A stretch of DNA of 64,000 nt from Rugosimonospora acidiphila (GCF_039543385.1 NZ_BAABJQ010000031.1:1-64000); one strand, 5' to 3'. Shown: positions 1-9,064, counted from the stretch's first letter. The notes: generated by a model from the letters alone, not told the origin. A program made the numbers and translations.

Positions 1-1
1 C

Positions 2-205
2 GCCGCCCACGGCTCCCACCCCGCCTACCGCAGGCTCCGCATCATCTCCGGCGTCATGGTCGCCGCGATCACCGTCATCATCACCCTGCCCGGCACCTTC
101 CCCCTCTGGATGAAACTCGAACAGGGCGCCTGCGGACTACTGCTGCTCGGCGTCGTGGCACTGGTCAACGGCCGCACGCTGCGCTCCCAGTTCGCCTCGG
201 CGTGA
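2..205 (+). CDS. C-terminal part of an integral membrane protein (5' end outside window)
   Basis: The frame is open from the window edge and ends at TGA 203-205. The 67 visible residues contain two hydrophobic stretches (about residues 16-32 and 44-57) separated by a short polar loop, then a basic tail, which indicates a small membrane protein. No family can be named from this piece. The downstream dehydrogenase frame begins at GTG 202 and overlaps the stop by 3 bases, which looks like a junction rather than designed coupling because that dehydrogenase lacks its N-terminus. Confidence 0.5.
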   Translation, partial: AAHGSHPAYRRLRIISGVMVAAITVIITLPGTFPLWMKLEQGACGLLLLGVVALVNGRTLRSQFASA

Positions 206-744
206 ATCACCGACGCACGCTGGCGGCCCGCGCGGGCGGCATCGACATCTCCTTCAATCTCGTCGATATCAGAGACATCCAGGGCACACGGCTCGCTCAG
301 ATGGCGCCAGCCGACGTCGAGCAGCCGGTGCTGACCGCGGTGCGCATGATGTTCCTGACCGCCCGGGCCGCCGCCCGGCACATGCTGAAACAGCGGTCCG
401 GGGTGATTCTCACGTTCGGTGGGTACGGCGACCCGGTGCCCGGCGTCGGAGGGCTTCAGGTAGCGTTCGGCGCCGTCGAGGCGCTGCGCCGGGCGCTGGC
501 CTGCGAGCTCGGCCCGCACGGCATCCGGGTGCTGACCCTGCAGACCGGCGGGATTCCCGAGGCGATCCCGCCCGACTTCGAGGGCGGCGCGGACATCGCC
601 GCCACCCTCGAGGCCAAGACGATGCTGGGCCGCGCGGCGACGCTGGCGGACGTGGGCAACGTGGCCGTCTTCGCCGCCTCCGACCTGGCCGCCGCGATGA
701 CCGGGACGGCCATCAACCTCACCTGCGGCTCGGTGGTGAGCTGA
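202..744 (+). pseudogene. N-terminally truncated short-chain dehydrogenase/reductase (SDR)
   Basis: The 180-residue product resembles the C-terminal two thirds of SDR oxidoreductases: a GGIDISFNLVDI segment (the strand before the active site), an LTARAAARHM helix, GVILTFGGYG at the strand preceding the catalytic loop, ELGPHGIRV, and a closing TGTAINLTCGS that matches the usual TG-x-x-INV-DGG end. The Rossmann TGxxxGxG segment and roughly 70-75 N-terminal residues are absent, and SDR similarity begins only about ten codons after the overlap with the previous gene. Full SDRs have about 250 residues. The Tyr of the YxxxK active site is not in its usual place (GGLQVAFGAVE), so activity is unlikely. 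I read it as a deletion-truncated relic; a divergent short SDR is the alternative. Confidence 0.65.
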
Positions 745-787
745 GCCGCTCGTTCGATGGCCGTCCCGGTGCGCGGTCAGCTCGACG
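709..787. repeat. Left copy of a 79-bp direct repeat (SDR 3' end)
   Basis: It covers the last 12 codons of the SDR frame, the intergenic spacer and the stop codon of the secreted beta-helix protein. The right copy is at 3776-3853. The coding part matches at 33 of 36 positions and the last 28 bases at 27 of 28. The two copies have the same orientation and flank the whole secreted-protein gene. Confidence 0.8.
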
Positions 788-3614
788 GGTACTGGTAGTA
801 GCCGCCGTACAGGTCGACAAGCAGGTCGACCGTTGACCCGCCGCCGTTGTAGAGGTCGATTGACCCGTCCGTACCGACCGGGGTGATGGTCATGTTCGCC
901 GCCGTCTGCCCGCCCGCGAAGTCCACACTGGACGTGGTCGGTCGGGCCGCGCCGTGCGGGTACACGGTGATGTACCCGGTGGAGCTGGGGTTGGTGGCGG
1001 TCAGGTTCACCTCGACGGCCGACACCCCGGCCGCCGGGGCGTCGATGTGCGAGGCCACCGGCAGGGTAAGGGTCTGACCCGGTTGCAGTTTCGCGATGTG
1101 GCCATTGGTCCCCAAGCCGGACCGGGTGTCCATCAGCCGGGTCGGCGCCGACGGCAGGAACACCGCGGCCGTGCCATGCTGGTTGTAGTAGCCCATCAAG
1201 TCAGCGAGGAAGTCGGCCGTGCCTGGCCCGGAGTTGTACAGCGTCACCTTGCCGTCGGTCAGCGGCACCACCACCAAGGAGCAGGCGGTCTGGCCGGCGG
1301 CCCAGTCGGCGTTGGAAATGCCCGGCCGATCGGCGCCATGGCTGTACGCGGTGATGTAACCGGCCGACTTGGTGTCGGTGGCGGTCAGGTTCATCACCAC
1401 CGCGGCGGCATCGGCCGGCACCCCGTTGACGCCGGCCACCTGGAAGGTCACCGTGCCCTTCGAGGCGACCGCACCGGCCGGCGCGCCCACGCCGCTGCGG
1501 GTGTCCAACAGCCGAAACGGACCGGCGGGCTGGTAGGTGTCCGCGTCGGGCAGATTGTTAATCGCGCTGGTTCCGCGCTTCTGGAACCCATACCTGTCGA
1601 CGATGAGGTCGACCGGGCCGGTGCTGTGATTGTAGAAATCCACATACCCGTTGCTACCCGCCATGGCTACGGCGTGGTTGGCCACAGTCTGCCCCGCCGC
1701 ATAGTCCACATTGGACGTGGCCGGCGCCGGGGTACCGTCCGGATACACCGCGATGAACCCGGAGGACTTCGCATTGGTTACTGTCACATTGACCAGCGCT
1801 CCGTCGGCCCTAGACTCGTACGGATTCGGCTGGCCGAGGAACAGCCTCACCACGCCGCCCGCCGGAACCTTGTCGGTCCCGCCGCCGCTGCGGCTGTCAT
1901 AGATGCGCAGCGGGTCGCTGTCGATGAGGAGTCCGTCCCCTACGGTCGCACTACCGGTCTGGGTCACGGCCCGACCGAGCCGGTCCGGCATCGTCACCCG
2001 CACGGGATAGGTCCCAGGGTGCGCGTACTCGTGAGCGTCGGACCCGCCGACGGGGCTGCCGTCGCCCCAGTCGATATCACGTTCGGCCCCTGTTATTTCC
2101 CATGGGTCCGTCGCGGGCACGGCCGTGACGCGAACGTCACCCGGCACGATGGCGGGGTGTCCGAGCGAATCGGAGACGATGGTCGGTCCGGTTGCCACAT
2201 CGAGCTGCGGCGGCGCGACCGTTCCGGCCGTCACCGTGTGCGTCGCGGTGGTATACCTGCCATTGGCCCCGGTCATGGTCGTCGTCTCGGTGTAGATACC
2301 GGGCGTGGAGTACGTGTGCGTCATCGTGCCGCCCGCGGCCACCGGCACCGCACCGCCGCCGTCACCGAAATTCACCGTGTACGTGATGGGCGCGGGCCAG
2401 CTACCCGTGTCCGACCCAATCGTGATGCTCGTCGTCAGGGGCGCCACTCCCTGCGCCGAGTCGATGGTGTCGGACAGGGTCAGCGTGTCCTGGCGCTCAT
2501 AGATGCCGCGGTCCGGAGTCGGCGTCCCGACGCCGGTGTCGGCCACCATCGGGTCGTCGACGCGCGGGCTGCCGGTGAAGTCCGTGGTCAGCTCGCCCGG
2601 AGCGTTCGCGTCGGCCGAGTCGAGCAGCGGCGAGTGCTCCGCGGGTGTGGTGGCGCCGTACCCGGGGATCTCGATGTCGTGCGCCCCCTGCCCCGTACCG
2701 GCGTGGAAGGCCGCCCCCGTCTGATAGCGCGTGCCGCCCCAGGAATCCTCCGCCCCCCAATCGCGGACGTAGTACGCGTTGTAGTCACTGCGCACCCCAC
2801 TCAGCGAGTCGGCGCTGACCAGCAGTCCCGCGCCGTAGTTCTCGCCGACGCAGGTATCGCCGCCGACACTGATGACGTTGTTCTCCACCACCGCCGTCGA
2901 GGCGCCGTCGATAACGATGCCGTTCCCGCAGTCCGTCAGGTTGTTGCTGGTGACGGCGGCATCCGCCACGCCGCTGAGCGAGATGGCATTCGCGCCACTG
3001 GCCATGAACTCGCTGGTCGTGATCGTAATGTGCGCGGCGCCCGGAGCGGCATCGATGAACGGGCCACGTCCGGGGTACATGTAAAGCCTCGACAGCGTCA
3101 CCCTCGAAGAGCCGCCGTCGATGGAGATGGCGCTGGCCCGAGCGGAGACCGGCGTGCTCTGTTGGACCTGGATCCGGTCGAACGTCACATCCGTCGAACC
3201 GTTGATCTGAATTGATGTCACGTCAGTGTTCGTCACGACAGACAGGTAGGTGAATGCGACGTCGTGCACGCCGGAGAGCGTCAGCGTGCCGTGCACCTGC
3301 GGCGTGAAAGAGCCGTACCTGGCGAACGTGATGGGCGCCGCGGGCGTACCCGAGTGAGTGATCGTCGTTGACCCGTAGAACGTCAGGCCACCGCCGATCG
3401 CGACGGTGTCGCCGGGCGCCGCCACGGCGTCCGCCGCCCCGATCGAGCAGAACGGCAGCGCCTGGGTACCGGCGCCGGAGTCGTTGCACTGCTGCGAAGC
3501 GTTGACGTACAGCGTGGTCGGCGGATCGGCCGCCGCCGGTGAGGCCCATGCCACGGTGGCCGCGGCCACCACCAGCACCGGGGCGAAGGTGAGTAGACGA
3601 CGGAACGGACGCAC
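777..3614 (-). CDS. Secreted beta-helix / PKD-domain protein with three C-terminal repeats
   Basis: Probable cell-surface or exported protein of 945 residues. I prefer GTG at 3614 over the upstream ATG at 3641 because a strong GAGGAGG site lies just before it, and the product then begins with a clean signal peptide (basic VRPFRRLL, hydrophobic core, ASPAAA cleavage region). Order of regions: a DUF1565-like start followed by right-handed parallel beta-helix repeats (about 35-370), two PKD-like domains (about 380-560, with NFGDG and DWGDG motifs), then three copies of a roughly 120-residue module each opening with R-[IL]-x-D-[ST]-R-S-G and containing NLTAT, GYIT-Y and VDLxVDxYG. That module recurs at the C-terminus of actinobacterial exported proteins. 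No catalytic domain is recognised; beta-helices often bind or cleave polysaccharide. The gene is flanked by direct repeats and transcribed against its neighbours. Confidence 0.85.
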   Translation of the reverse strand: MRPFRRLLTFAPVLVVAAATVAWASPAAADPPTTLYVNASQQCNDSGAGTQALPFCSIGAADAVAAPGDTVAIGGGLTFYGSTTITHSGTPAAPITFARYGSFTPQVHGTLTLSGVHDVAFTYLSVVTNTDVTSIQINGSTDVTFDRIQVQQSTPVSARASAISIDGGSSRVTLSRLYMYPGRGPFIDAAPGAAHITITTSEFMASGANAISLSGVADAAVTSNNLTDCGNGIVIDGASTAVVENNVISVGGDTCVGENYGAGLLVSADSLSGVRSDYNAYYVRDWGAEDSWGGTRYQTGAAFHAGTGQGAHDIEIPGYGATTPAEHSPLLDSADANAPGELTTDFTGSPRVDDPMVADTGVGTPTPDRGIYERQDTLTLSDTIDSAQGVAPLTTSITIGSDTGSWPAPITYTVNFGDGGGAVPVAAGGTMTHTYSTPGIYTETTTMTGANGRYTTATHTVTAGTVAPPQLDVATGPTIVSDSLGHPAIVPGDVRVTAVPATDPWEITGAERDIDWGDGSPVGGSDAHEYAHPGTYPVRVTMPDRLGRAVTQTGSATVGDGLLIDSDPLRIYDSRSGGGTDKVPAGGVVRLFLGQPNPYESRADGALVNVTVTNAKSSGFIAVYPDGTPAPATSNVDYAAGQTVANHAVAMAGSNGYVDFYNHSTGPVDLIVDRYGFQKRGTSAINNLPDADTYQPAGPFRLLDTRSGVGAPAGAVASKGTVTFQVAGVNGVPADAAAVVMNLTATDTKSAGYITAYSHGADRPGISNADWAAGQTACSLVVVPLTDGKVTLYNSGPGTADFLADLMGYYNQHGTAAVFLPSAPTRLMDTRSGLGTNGHIAKLQPGQTLTLPVASHIDAPAAGVSAVEVNLTATNPSSTGYITVYPHGAARPTTSSVDFAGGQTAANMTITPVGTDGSIDLYNGGGSTVDLLVDLYGGYYQYPSS
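921..933. repeat. GTCCA-N3-TGGAC palindrome
   Basis: GTCCACACTGGAC inside the secreted beta-helix gene, at the same position of the third C-terminal module as the copy at 1704 in the first module. Confidence 0.7.
1704..1716. repeat. GTCCA-N3-TGGAC palindrome
   Basis: GTCCACATTGGAC in the first C-terminal module of the beta-helix protein; homologous in position to the copy at 921, so the two are not independent. Confidence 0.7.
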
Positions 3615-3712
3615 TATGCCTCCTCGATCGGCGGCGGACATCCGGCGGTCACCCCTGTATGCCTGCCCGGTCCGCCGGCGCGAAGATCATACGTAGCGCG
3701 CGCCGCGGTCGG

Positions 3713-3811
3713 ATGCCCGCTCGGGCAAGACGGTCGTATCGGCAAGCCACGGGCCCGATCGTCGGAGACGGAACGGGCATCAACCTCACGTTCGGCTCGG
3801 TGGTGAGCTGA
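3713..3811 (+). pseudogene. Remnant of an SDR gene 3' end
   Basis: An ATG-initiated 32-codon frame whose last 12 codons (GINLTFGSVVS and stop) correspond to the C-terminal strand of the truncated SDR at 202-744. Upstream of this end nothing resembles an SDR. It is a 3' fragment left by duplication or recombination and is not expected to make a functional protein. Confidence 0.6.
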
Positions 3812-3853
3812 GCCGCCGGGCCGGTGCCGTCCCGGTACGCGGTCAGCTCGACG
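3776..3853. repeat. Right copy of the 79-bp direct repeat
   Basis: Partner of 709-787. It ends at the bases corresponding to the last codons of the secreted protein, then the sequence diverges completely. The 326-bp interval between the secreted protein start (3614) and the next gene (3941) holds this copy and no other gene that I can support. Confidence 0.8.
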
Positions 3854-3940
3854 CGTGAATGAACGATCTTCCGCCCACTCAAATGGATCTTGCCAGACCA
3901 CCGTGCCCTATCGTGGATCAATGGAGTTACGGGCATAGCG

Positions 3941-5320
3941 ATGGTCATTGACCTGGGTACCGACTGGGAGCCGCGCGAGCCCGAGTCCCCGCCGCGCGGG
4001 CCGGCCCGCCGCCGGCCCAGGTCCACCGCCGTCCTGCTGGTCTGCCTGCTGCTGGTGTCCACCCTGGCCGGGGCGGCCCCGACCGCGTCGGCCTGGCGCC
4101 TGGCCACCTCGATACCGATGGCACCCGCCGACGGCTACCTGCTCTCCACCGGGCGGCTGTTCGTCACCAGACAGGGCACCGCGAACCACACCAGGATCGA
4201 GGCCTACAGCCTGCCGGACGGGCGGCGGCTGTGGCAGACCGCGCTATCCGTCCGGGCGGACCTGATCCCGAACCCCACCCCGCCCGGCGTGGTGCTGGCC
4301 CAGCTCGGCACCGCCTCGGACACCGACCGGCTCGCCGCGCTGGACGCCGCGACCGGTCGAGTGCTGTGGCAGCTGGCCGGCGCCGCGCCGCTCGACCCTT
4401 CCCCGCCCGGCGCGGCACGGGTGCTGCTGTCCGTCGGGCTGGCGGCCGGTACCAGCGAGCTGCGCCTGGTGGACGCGCGTACCGGCGCCACGGTCTGGGC
4501 GCGGACGCTCACGGCCGGCACGGTGGCCACGGTGGTGGGCGCCGGGCGGCTGGCGCTGCGCTCCCTGGGTGGCACGGCCGAGGTAATCGACGAACGGACC
4601 GGAGCGACGCTCGTGACCGGGCGGCTGGACACCGACCCGGCGTCGACCGGCGTGCCGCTGCCGGTCGGCTTCACCACCGGCCTCTACGCGATCGACGGCC
4701 AGCTGCTCGCCACGTATACCAGCCGGGGCGCGACAAGGGTGACCGCCTATGACCTGTCCACATTGGACCGGCGCTGGCACCTCGACGTCGACGACCTGGT
4801 GCTCTCCCTCTCCCCGTGCGGAGCGCTGCTGTGCGTCATCGGCGAGCGCGGCACGACCGCGGTCGACCCGGCGCGCGGAGCGATCCGGTGGACCGCCCCG
4901 CACTGGACGATGGTTGGTACGCAACCCGGCGCCCTGGTGGCCAAGGACCTGCCGGAGGTCCGCGACCGCTTCGCCCTCCTGGACCCGGCGACCGGACGGA
5001 CCCAGCTGGACCTGCGAGACTGGGACCCGATCCAGCCGACGGCCCCCGACGAGTCGATGGTGCTCACCACCAACCGGCGCGGGCCGCCCGGGCTCTGGAT
5101 CGGTGCCCTGCGGAGCGACGGCACCGGTGTCCAGCCGGAGGCGTTCCTGCCCGACGCTATCGCGGATGGTTGCGCCACCGACCGCCCCGGCGCCGAGGGA
5201 GTTGCCGGAGGCGCCGACCCGCCAGGCAACCCGGCTCGGCCTCGCTCCACCGTCTACCTGGCCTGCATCACGTATGACGGGCCGGTCGACGTGTGGGTCG
5301 ACCGACGCTCGCCACAATGA
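3941..5320 (+). CDS. Membrane-anchored PQQ-like beta-propeller protein
   Basis: 459 residues when started at ATG 3941; an in-frame upstream ATG (3890) would add a segment with no signal. A basic PARRRPRS stretch precedes one hydrophobic helix (about residues 29-50, ending in LAGAAPTASA), so the protein is exported or anchored with its bulk outside. The rest consists of repeated blades with W-x-x-x-L and D-x-x-TG-x-x-x-W signatures (LDAATGRVLWQL, VDARTGATVWAR, IDERTGATL, VDPARGAIRW), typical of PQQ-like eight-bladed propellers. No PQQ ligands or enzymatic motif are evident, so a binding or scaffold role is more likely than a dehydrogenase. It converges on the DUF4349 gene, with 12 bases between the stops. 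Confidence 0.8.
   Translation: MVIDLGTDWEPREPESPPRGPARRRPRSTAVLLVCLLLVSTLAGAAPTASAWRLATSIPMAPADGYLLSTGRLFVTRQGTANHTRIEAYSLPDGRRLWQTALSVRADLIPNPTPPGVVLAQLGTASDTDRLAALDAATGRVLWQLAGAAPLDPSPPGAARVLLSVGLAAGTSELRLVDARTGATVWARTLTAGTVATVVGAGRLALRSLGGTAEVIDERTGATLVTGRLDTDPASTGVPLPVGFTTGLYAIDGQLLATYTSRGATRVTAYDLSTLDRRWHLDVDDLVLSLSPCGALLCVIGERGTTAVDPARGAIRWTAPHWTMVGTQPGALVAKDLPEVRDRFALLDPATGRTQLDLRDWDPIQPTAPDESMVLTTNRRGPPGLWIGALRSDGTGVQPEAFLPDAIADGCATDRPGAEGVAGGADPPGNPARPRSTVYLACITYDGPVDVWVDRRSPQ
4756..4768. repeat. GTCCA-N3-TGGAC palindrome
   Basis: GTCCACATTGGAC inside the propeller gene; the same 13 bases as the copies at 1704 and 22157, here encoding the residues STLD. Confidence 0.7.
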
Positions 5321-5335
5321 CACCCCCCGGTGTCA
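5318..5335. terminator. Bidirectional hairpin built from the two stop codons
   Basis: TGACACC, a CCCC loop and GGTGTCA form a perfect 7-bp stem. The left arm starts with the TGA of the propeller gene and the right arm ends with the complement of the TGA of the DUF4349 gene, so one element could end both convergent transcripts. Confidence 0.55.
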
Positions 5336-6340
5336 GGCCACCGGGGCATCTGGCGCGGCCGGCGGTACCCTGCGCCGACGGCGCAGCCACAGCACCACCA
5401 GCGCGGGTATCCCGAGCACGACGGCGAACGGCAGCACCGCACCGAGGATCAGCAGCAGTACCCGCAGGGCCCCGGCGAACGCGTGCCAGCCGCCCGTGAG
5501 CCCGGCCCAGAAGCCGCCCTCGGGCTTCGGCTCCGGCTTCGCGACGGCCGCCTCGGGGCCGAGCAGGCTCACCGTGACGGTGGACAGCGTGGTCAGATCG
5601 GCGAGGTCGCGCTTCCTGGCCTCGAGCGACTCCAGGTCGGATTCGCGCTGGGTGAGCTGGCTCTCGATGGAGGTGATGTCGCTCAGCGACTGGGCCTTGG
5701 CCAGCAACGCCCGTACCCGATCCACGCTCGCCTGCTGGCTCTGGATCCGGGCATCCAGGTCGATCACAGTCTCGGTGACGTCGTCGCTGGTCACCTTGCG
5801 GGACACCTCATGGCCGTCGAGCCGGTCGCCGATGTCGTCGAGGACGCCGCCGAACTTCGCCGCCGGAATCCGCAGCACCAACGTCGCCGTGGAGTGCCCG
5901 GCGTCGAGGTTCCGGGTGTCCCCGCCCACGAAACCGCCGGCCGCGGCGGCCATCGTGGTGAGCTGCGCGGCGGCGGCATCGACGCTGTCGACCCGCACGG
6001 TGATCGAGCCGGTGTAGATGATGCTGCGCTGGATGCCGTCCACCTGCCCGGTCAACGAGCCCGGAACGGTCTGCGCGTTGGCACCGGCGCCGGCCTTGGC
6101 GTTCGCCCCCTGACCCGAGCCGGCCTGACCCGAGCCGGCCTGACCCGAACCGTTGTCCTGGCCGGATCCGCCGCCCTGTGCTGGAGCGGCCTGTGCGGGA
6201 GCCTTGGCGGCGCCGCCCGCCCTCGCCGCGCCGCTGGAGCTGCTGGCACCGCCCGAGCAGGCGGTCGAGCCGGCGGCCATCGCCAGCCCCGTGATGATGA
6301 GAGCGGTGGTTGCGCACCACCGGCGGAAAGGCTGTCTCAT
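5333..6340 (-). CDS. DUF4349-domain lipoprotein
   Basis: A 335-residue protein with a lipoprotein signal: RRW, a hydrophobic core and a GSTAC-SG lipobox with Cys at about 28, so it should be lipidated on the outer face of the membrane. A Ser/Ala/Gly/Gln-rich linker with three GSGQA-type repeats (about 30-100) leads to a DUF4349 domain (about 105-265): a beta-rich RSIIYTGSITVRV segment, the RIPAAKFGGVLDDI motif, and a long charged helix pair (about 190-260) likely to form a coiled coil. One transmembrane helix (about 280-310) is followed by RRRRR, so the C-terminus is cytoplasmic. The family is linked to envelope functions, but no biochemical role is established. Confidence 0.88.
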   Translation of the reverse strand: MRQPFRRWCATTALIITGLAMAAGSTACSGGASSSSGAARAGGAAKAPAQAAPAQGGGSGQDNGSGQAGSGQAGSGQGANAKAGAGANAQTVPGSLTGQVDGIQRSIIYTGSITVRVDSVDAAAAQLTTMAAAAGGFVGGDTRNLDAGHSTATLVLRIPAAKFGGVLDDIGDRLDGHEVSRKVTSDDVTETVIDLDARIQSQQASVDRVRALLAKAQSLSDITSIESQLTQRESDLESLEARKRDLADLTTLSTVTVSLLGPEAAVAKPEPKPEGGFWAGLTGGWHAFAGALRVLLLILGAVLPFAVVLGIPALVVLWLRRRRRVPPAAPDAPVA

Positions 6341-6498
6341 GCCGGTGTGACGACCGCCACCCCGGTCGCGGTTCCCCGGGGCGGAGCCACGGGTAGGTCA
6401 CGATCGGATCGACGGATGGCCACGCGCCCGGCGGGACCGACCCACCGCCGCCCGACGGGCCGGCCGACTCACCCGCGGCCGGGCGGGGCTGCCCGGCC

Positions 6499-6876
6499 TC
6501 ACGGCGTGGGCTCGACGACCGTCCAGTACTCCTTTGGCAACTGGGTGAGGGTGTCGGCGAAGTCCTTGCCGTCCACCGCCTCGCGCAGCGTCGCGAGTAC
6601 CGCCGCGACGCCCGGCTGCGCCCGGTCCGGCGGCAGTTCGGCGTGCACCCCGACCCGGCGCATGAACTCGGCCAGCCCGAAGCGTTCCGCGTTCTCCGCG
6701 GTCGGCAGCATCCAGTCGCGCAGCCGCGGCGGAAGCTGCTCGGCCAGGTCGCTGGCCTCTCCCCCGCTGATCCGTTCGGACAGGGTGACCAGTGTCGCGC
6801 GGCTCATGGCGTTGGCCTCGTTCCGGGAGGCCCCCATCCGTACCGCGACGGCCTGGATGAACTCGTCATAGTCCAC
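6499..6876 (-). CDS. DUF2267 family protein
   Basis: 125 residues from GTG 6876, chosen because AAGGGA lies 8 bases upstream and the product opens with MDYDEFIQAVAVRMG, the standard start of DUF2267 proteins. The sequence is helical throughout, with L-P-x-x-L-R-D-W in the middle and a second repeat (FADTLTQLPKEYWTVVEP) at the end. DUF2267 proteins are small cytoplasmic proteins of unknown function. The gene is the last of a minus-strand run below the VWA/MoxR pair, about 160 bases away. Confidence 0.85.
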   Translation of the reverse strand: MDYDEFIQAVAVRMGASRNEANAMSRATLVTLSERISGGEASDLAEQLPPRLRDWMLPTAENAERFGLAEFMRRVGVHAELPPDRAQPGVAAVLATLREAVDGKDFADTLTQLPKEYWTVVEPTP

Positions 6877-7036
6877 GTCGCATTCCCTTCGAACCACGAC
6901 GCGACTACCCGTCGTCCGCCCGGCCAAACGCCCCCGGCCCAACCCGCCCCGCCGACCGGCCCGGCGGAACAGCCCATCCCGAGAAACAGCCCGGCCCGAC
7001 GGGACGATCGCCCGCCGGGCCGGTCAACCCTCTGGT

Positions 7037-9010
7037 TCAGCGGCCGCGCCGCCGGGCCCGGATGTAGTTCGACACCACGTACCGGCCGAGGTCCGCCGCG
7101 TCGGGGGTGAACACCCGCCCGCCGCTGCGCCGGGCCACCGCGTCCACGAACCGGCGCAGCCCCTCGTCCTCGCCCAGCATGAACAGGTTCAGCATGGCGC
7201 CGTACCGGGTCAGCTCGTCCACCTCGCGCACCGTGGCCCACACCGTCTCGCGGGCCGGCGGCCAGGCGAACACGGCCTCGCCGTCGTCCAGCAGGTGGGC
7301 GGTCGGCTCGCCGTCGGTGACCACCAGTACGACCGGCTCACTGTCCGAGTGCCGGCGCAGGTGCCGGCCAGCCAGCCGCAGCGCGTGCTGCAGGTTGGTG
7401 CCCTGCACCATGTCCGGCTCGACCGCCGCCAACTCCTGCTGCGACAGCGGCTGCGCGTACCGGCCGAAGCCGATGAGCTGCAACGCGTCCTGCGGGAACC
7501 GCGTCGCGATCAGGTGCGAGAGGGCCAACGCCGTCTGTTTCATCGGCCCCCACCGCCCCTCGGAGATCATCGAGAAGGACAGGTCGACGCAGAGCGCGAC
7601 CGCCGCCGAGGAACGGCGCTCGGTCTCCGCGATCTCGAAGTCCTCGACCTCCAGCAGCACCGGCGTGCCGCCACCACCGTGCGAGGCGACCCGGCGTACC
7701 GCGTTGCCGATCGTGCGCACCACGTCGATCTGCTGCTCGTCGCCGTACTCCCAGCGGCGCGACGCCCCGGTCAGCTCACCGGCCGCGCCCGCGTCGCGCA
7801 GGTCGTGCTGGCCCCGAGGCCCCCGCTCGAGGTCCGCGAACACCTCGCGCAGCGCCGTACCGCCGAGCCGCCGCAGCGCCTTGGGGCTCAGCGTCAGCCC
7901 CTCGGCGTCCCGGGTGACCCAGCCCTGCCGGCGCAGCTCCCGCTCCAGCTCGCGCAGCCGGCGCACGTCCGCCCCGGCCTCCCGGCCGAGCAGCCGCTCC
8001 ACCGCCTCCACGTCGATGTCGTCCAGCGTCGCGCCCGGATGCTCCTGCCCGAGCTGGTCGAGCAGGTCGTCGAGGTCCGAGAGCTCGCCGAGCACGCCGG
8101 CCGCCTCGCCGTACCCGAGCCCCCGCTCGCCCCGAACCTGGGACCGCCGGCCCCATGGCAGGTCCGGACGCAGCGTGCGCAGGCTCGCGTCCAGCGAGGC
8201 CATCTCGCCGGCCAGGTCGGCGTCGCCGAGCGCCTGTTCCATCAGCCCGGCCAGCTCCTCGCGCTGCTGCGGGGACAACGAACGCATCAGCCGCTCGCCC
8301 TCCGCCGCCCGCCGGGCCAGCGACTCGACCAGTTCGTCGACGCTGCCCGGCCGCTCCGGAAAGAACTCGCCGTGCTTGCTCATGAACTCGGCGAACGCGT
8401 CGGCGGTGTCCTCGCCGCGGGCGTGCCGGTCGAGCAGACCGTTGAGGTCGTGCAGCATGTCCTTCAGCCGGCGGTTGGCCTCGGCCCGGGCGGCCGGGTC
8501 GGCGTCGCGAAGCGCGTCCCGCATTCCGGAGAACCGCTGCTCCAGCACGTCCTGGCGCAGCCCGTCGAGGATCTGCTGGTACAGCTGACGGGCCTCGGCG
8601 CTGGCCCACTCGTACCCCTCCAGCTCCTGCACCGCCTGGGCGGTGGAGCGGGGCAGATTGTCCAGCACCGCCTCGGAGAACCGGGCGTCGTCGTCGTCCC
8701 GTCCGCTCAGCTCATCGCGCTCGGTGGCCAGTGCCTGGTCGAGCAGGGCCTGGGCGCGGGTCACCGCGCCGTCCAGGTTGCCCCGGCGCATCGCGTCCCG
8801 GCGCATCCGGCGCGCCCGCGCGGCCAGGTCATCCAGGCCACGGCCGGAGCGCGGGCCCCGGCGCAGCAGATCCCGCAGCGCCTCGCGCAGGCTGCCGCCG
8901 GCCAGCACCTCGGCGCCGACCTGGTCCACAGCCGCGCGCACGTCGTACGGCGGCGCGAGCGGGTCCGGCCCGCCCTGGAAGGCGCCGTACCGGAACCGGT
9001 TACCGCTCAT
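7037..9010 (-). CDS. VWA-domain protein, partner of a MoxR-type ATPase
   Basis: A 657-residue cytoplasmic protein. Residues 1-400 are rich in Arg, Glu, Asp and Leu helices, including a FMSKHGEFFPERP segment. A von Willebrand A domain occupies about 440-640, with a MIDAS motif CVDLSFSM (DxSxS), a downstream Thr in QGTNLQHAL, and VVTDGEPT. Proteins of this design act with AAA+ ATPases of the MoxR/ChlI type in chaperone-like metal insertion or complex remodelling. Its ATPase lies 54 bases upstream on the same strand. No signal peptide or membrane segment is seen. The client of this pair is unknown. The assignment as a MoxR-partner VWA protein is secure. Confidence 0.9.
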   Translation of the reverse strand: MSGNRFRYGAFQGGPDPLAPPYDVRAAVDQVGAEVLAGGSLREALRDLLRRGPRSGRGLDDLAARARRMRRDAMRRGNLDGAVTRAQALLDQALATERDELSGRDDDDARFSEAVLDNLPRSTAQAVQELEGYEWASAEARQLYQQILDGLRQDVLEQRFSGMRDALRDADPAARAEANRRLKDMLHDLNGLLDRHARGEDTADAFAEFMSKHGEFFPERPGSVDELVESLARRAAEGERLMRSLSPQQREELAGLMEQALGDADLAGEMASLDASLRTLRPDLPWGRRSQVRGERGLGYGEAAGVLGELSDLDDLLDQLGQEHPGATLDDIDVEAVERLLGREAGADVRRLRELERELRRQGWVTRDAEGLTLSPKALRRLGGTALREVFADLERGPRGQHDLRDAGAAGELTGASRRWEYGDEQQIDVVRTIGNAVRRVASHGGGGTPVLLEVEDFEIAETERRSSAAVALCVDLSFSMISEGRWGPMKQTALALSHLIATRFPQDALQLIGFGRYAQPLSQQELAAVEPDMVQGTNLQHALRLAGRHLRRHSDSEPVVLVVTDGEPTAHLLDDGEAVFAWPPARETVWATVREVDELTRYGAMLNLFMLGEDEGLRRFVDAVARRSGGRVFTPDAADLGRYVVSNYIRARRRGR

Positions 9011-9064
9011 GCCGGATCCTCACGGGAAGAGCGGCTCCGCCGCGCTCGCCCAACTGGTGCTCGC

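Noticed and set aside
954..3215. Long open frame on the plus strand opposite the beta-helix gene
   Set aside because: Arg/Gly/His-rich product with no domain, antisense to a gene with a clear signal peptide and domains; a by-product of high GC content.
777..3853. Insertion sequence or transposon around the beta-helix gene
   Set aside because: The flanking repeats are direct, derive from an SDR gene end, and no transposase or terminal inverted repeats exist.
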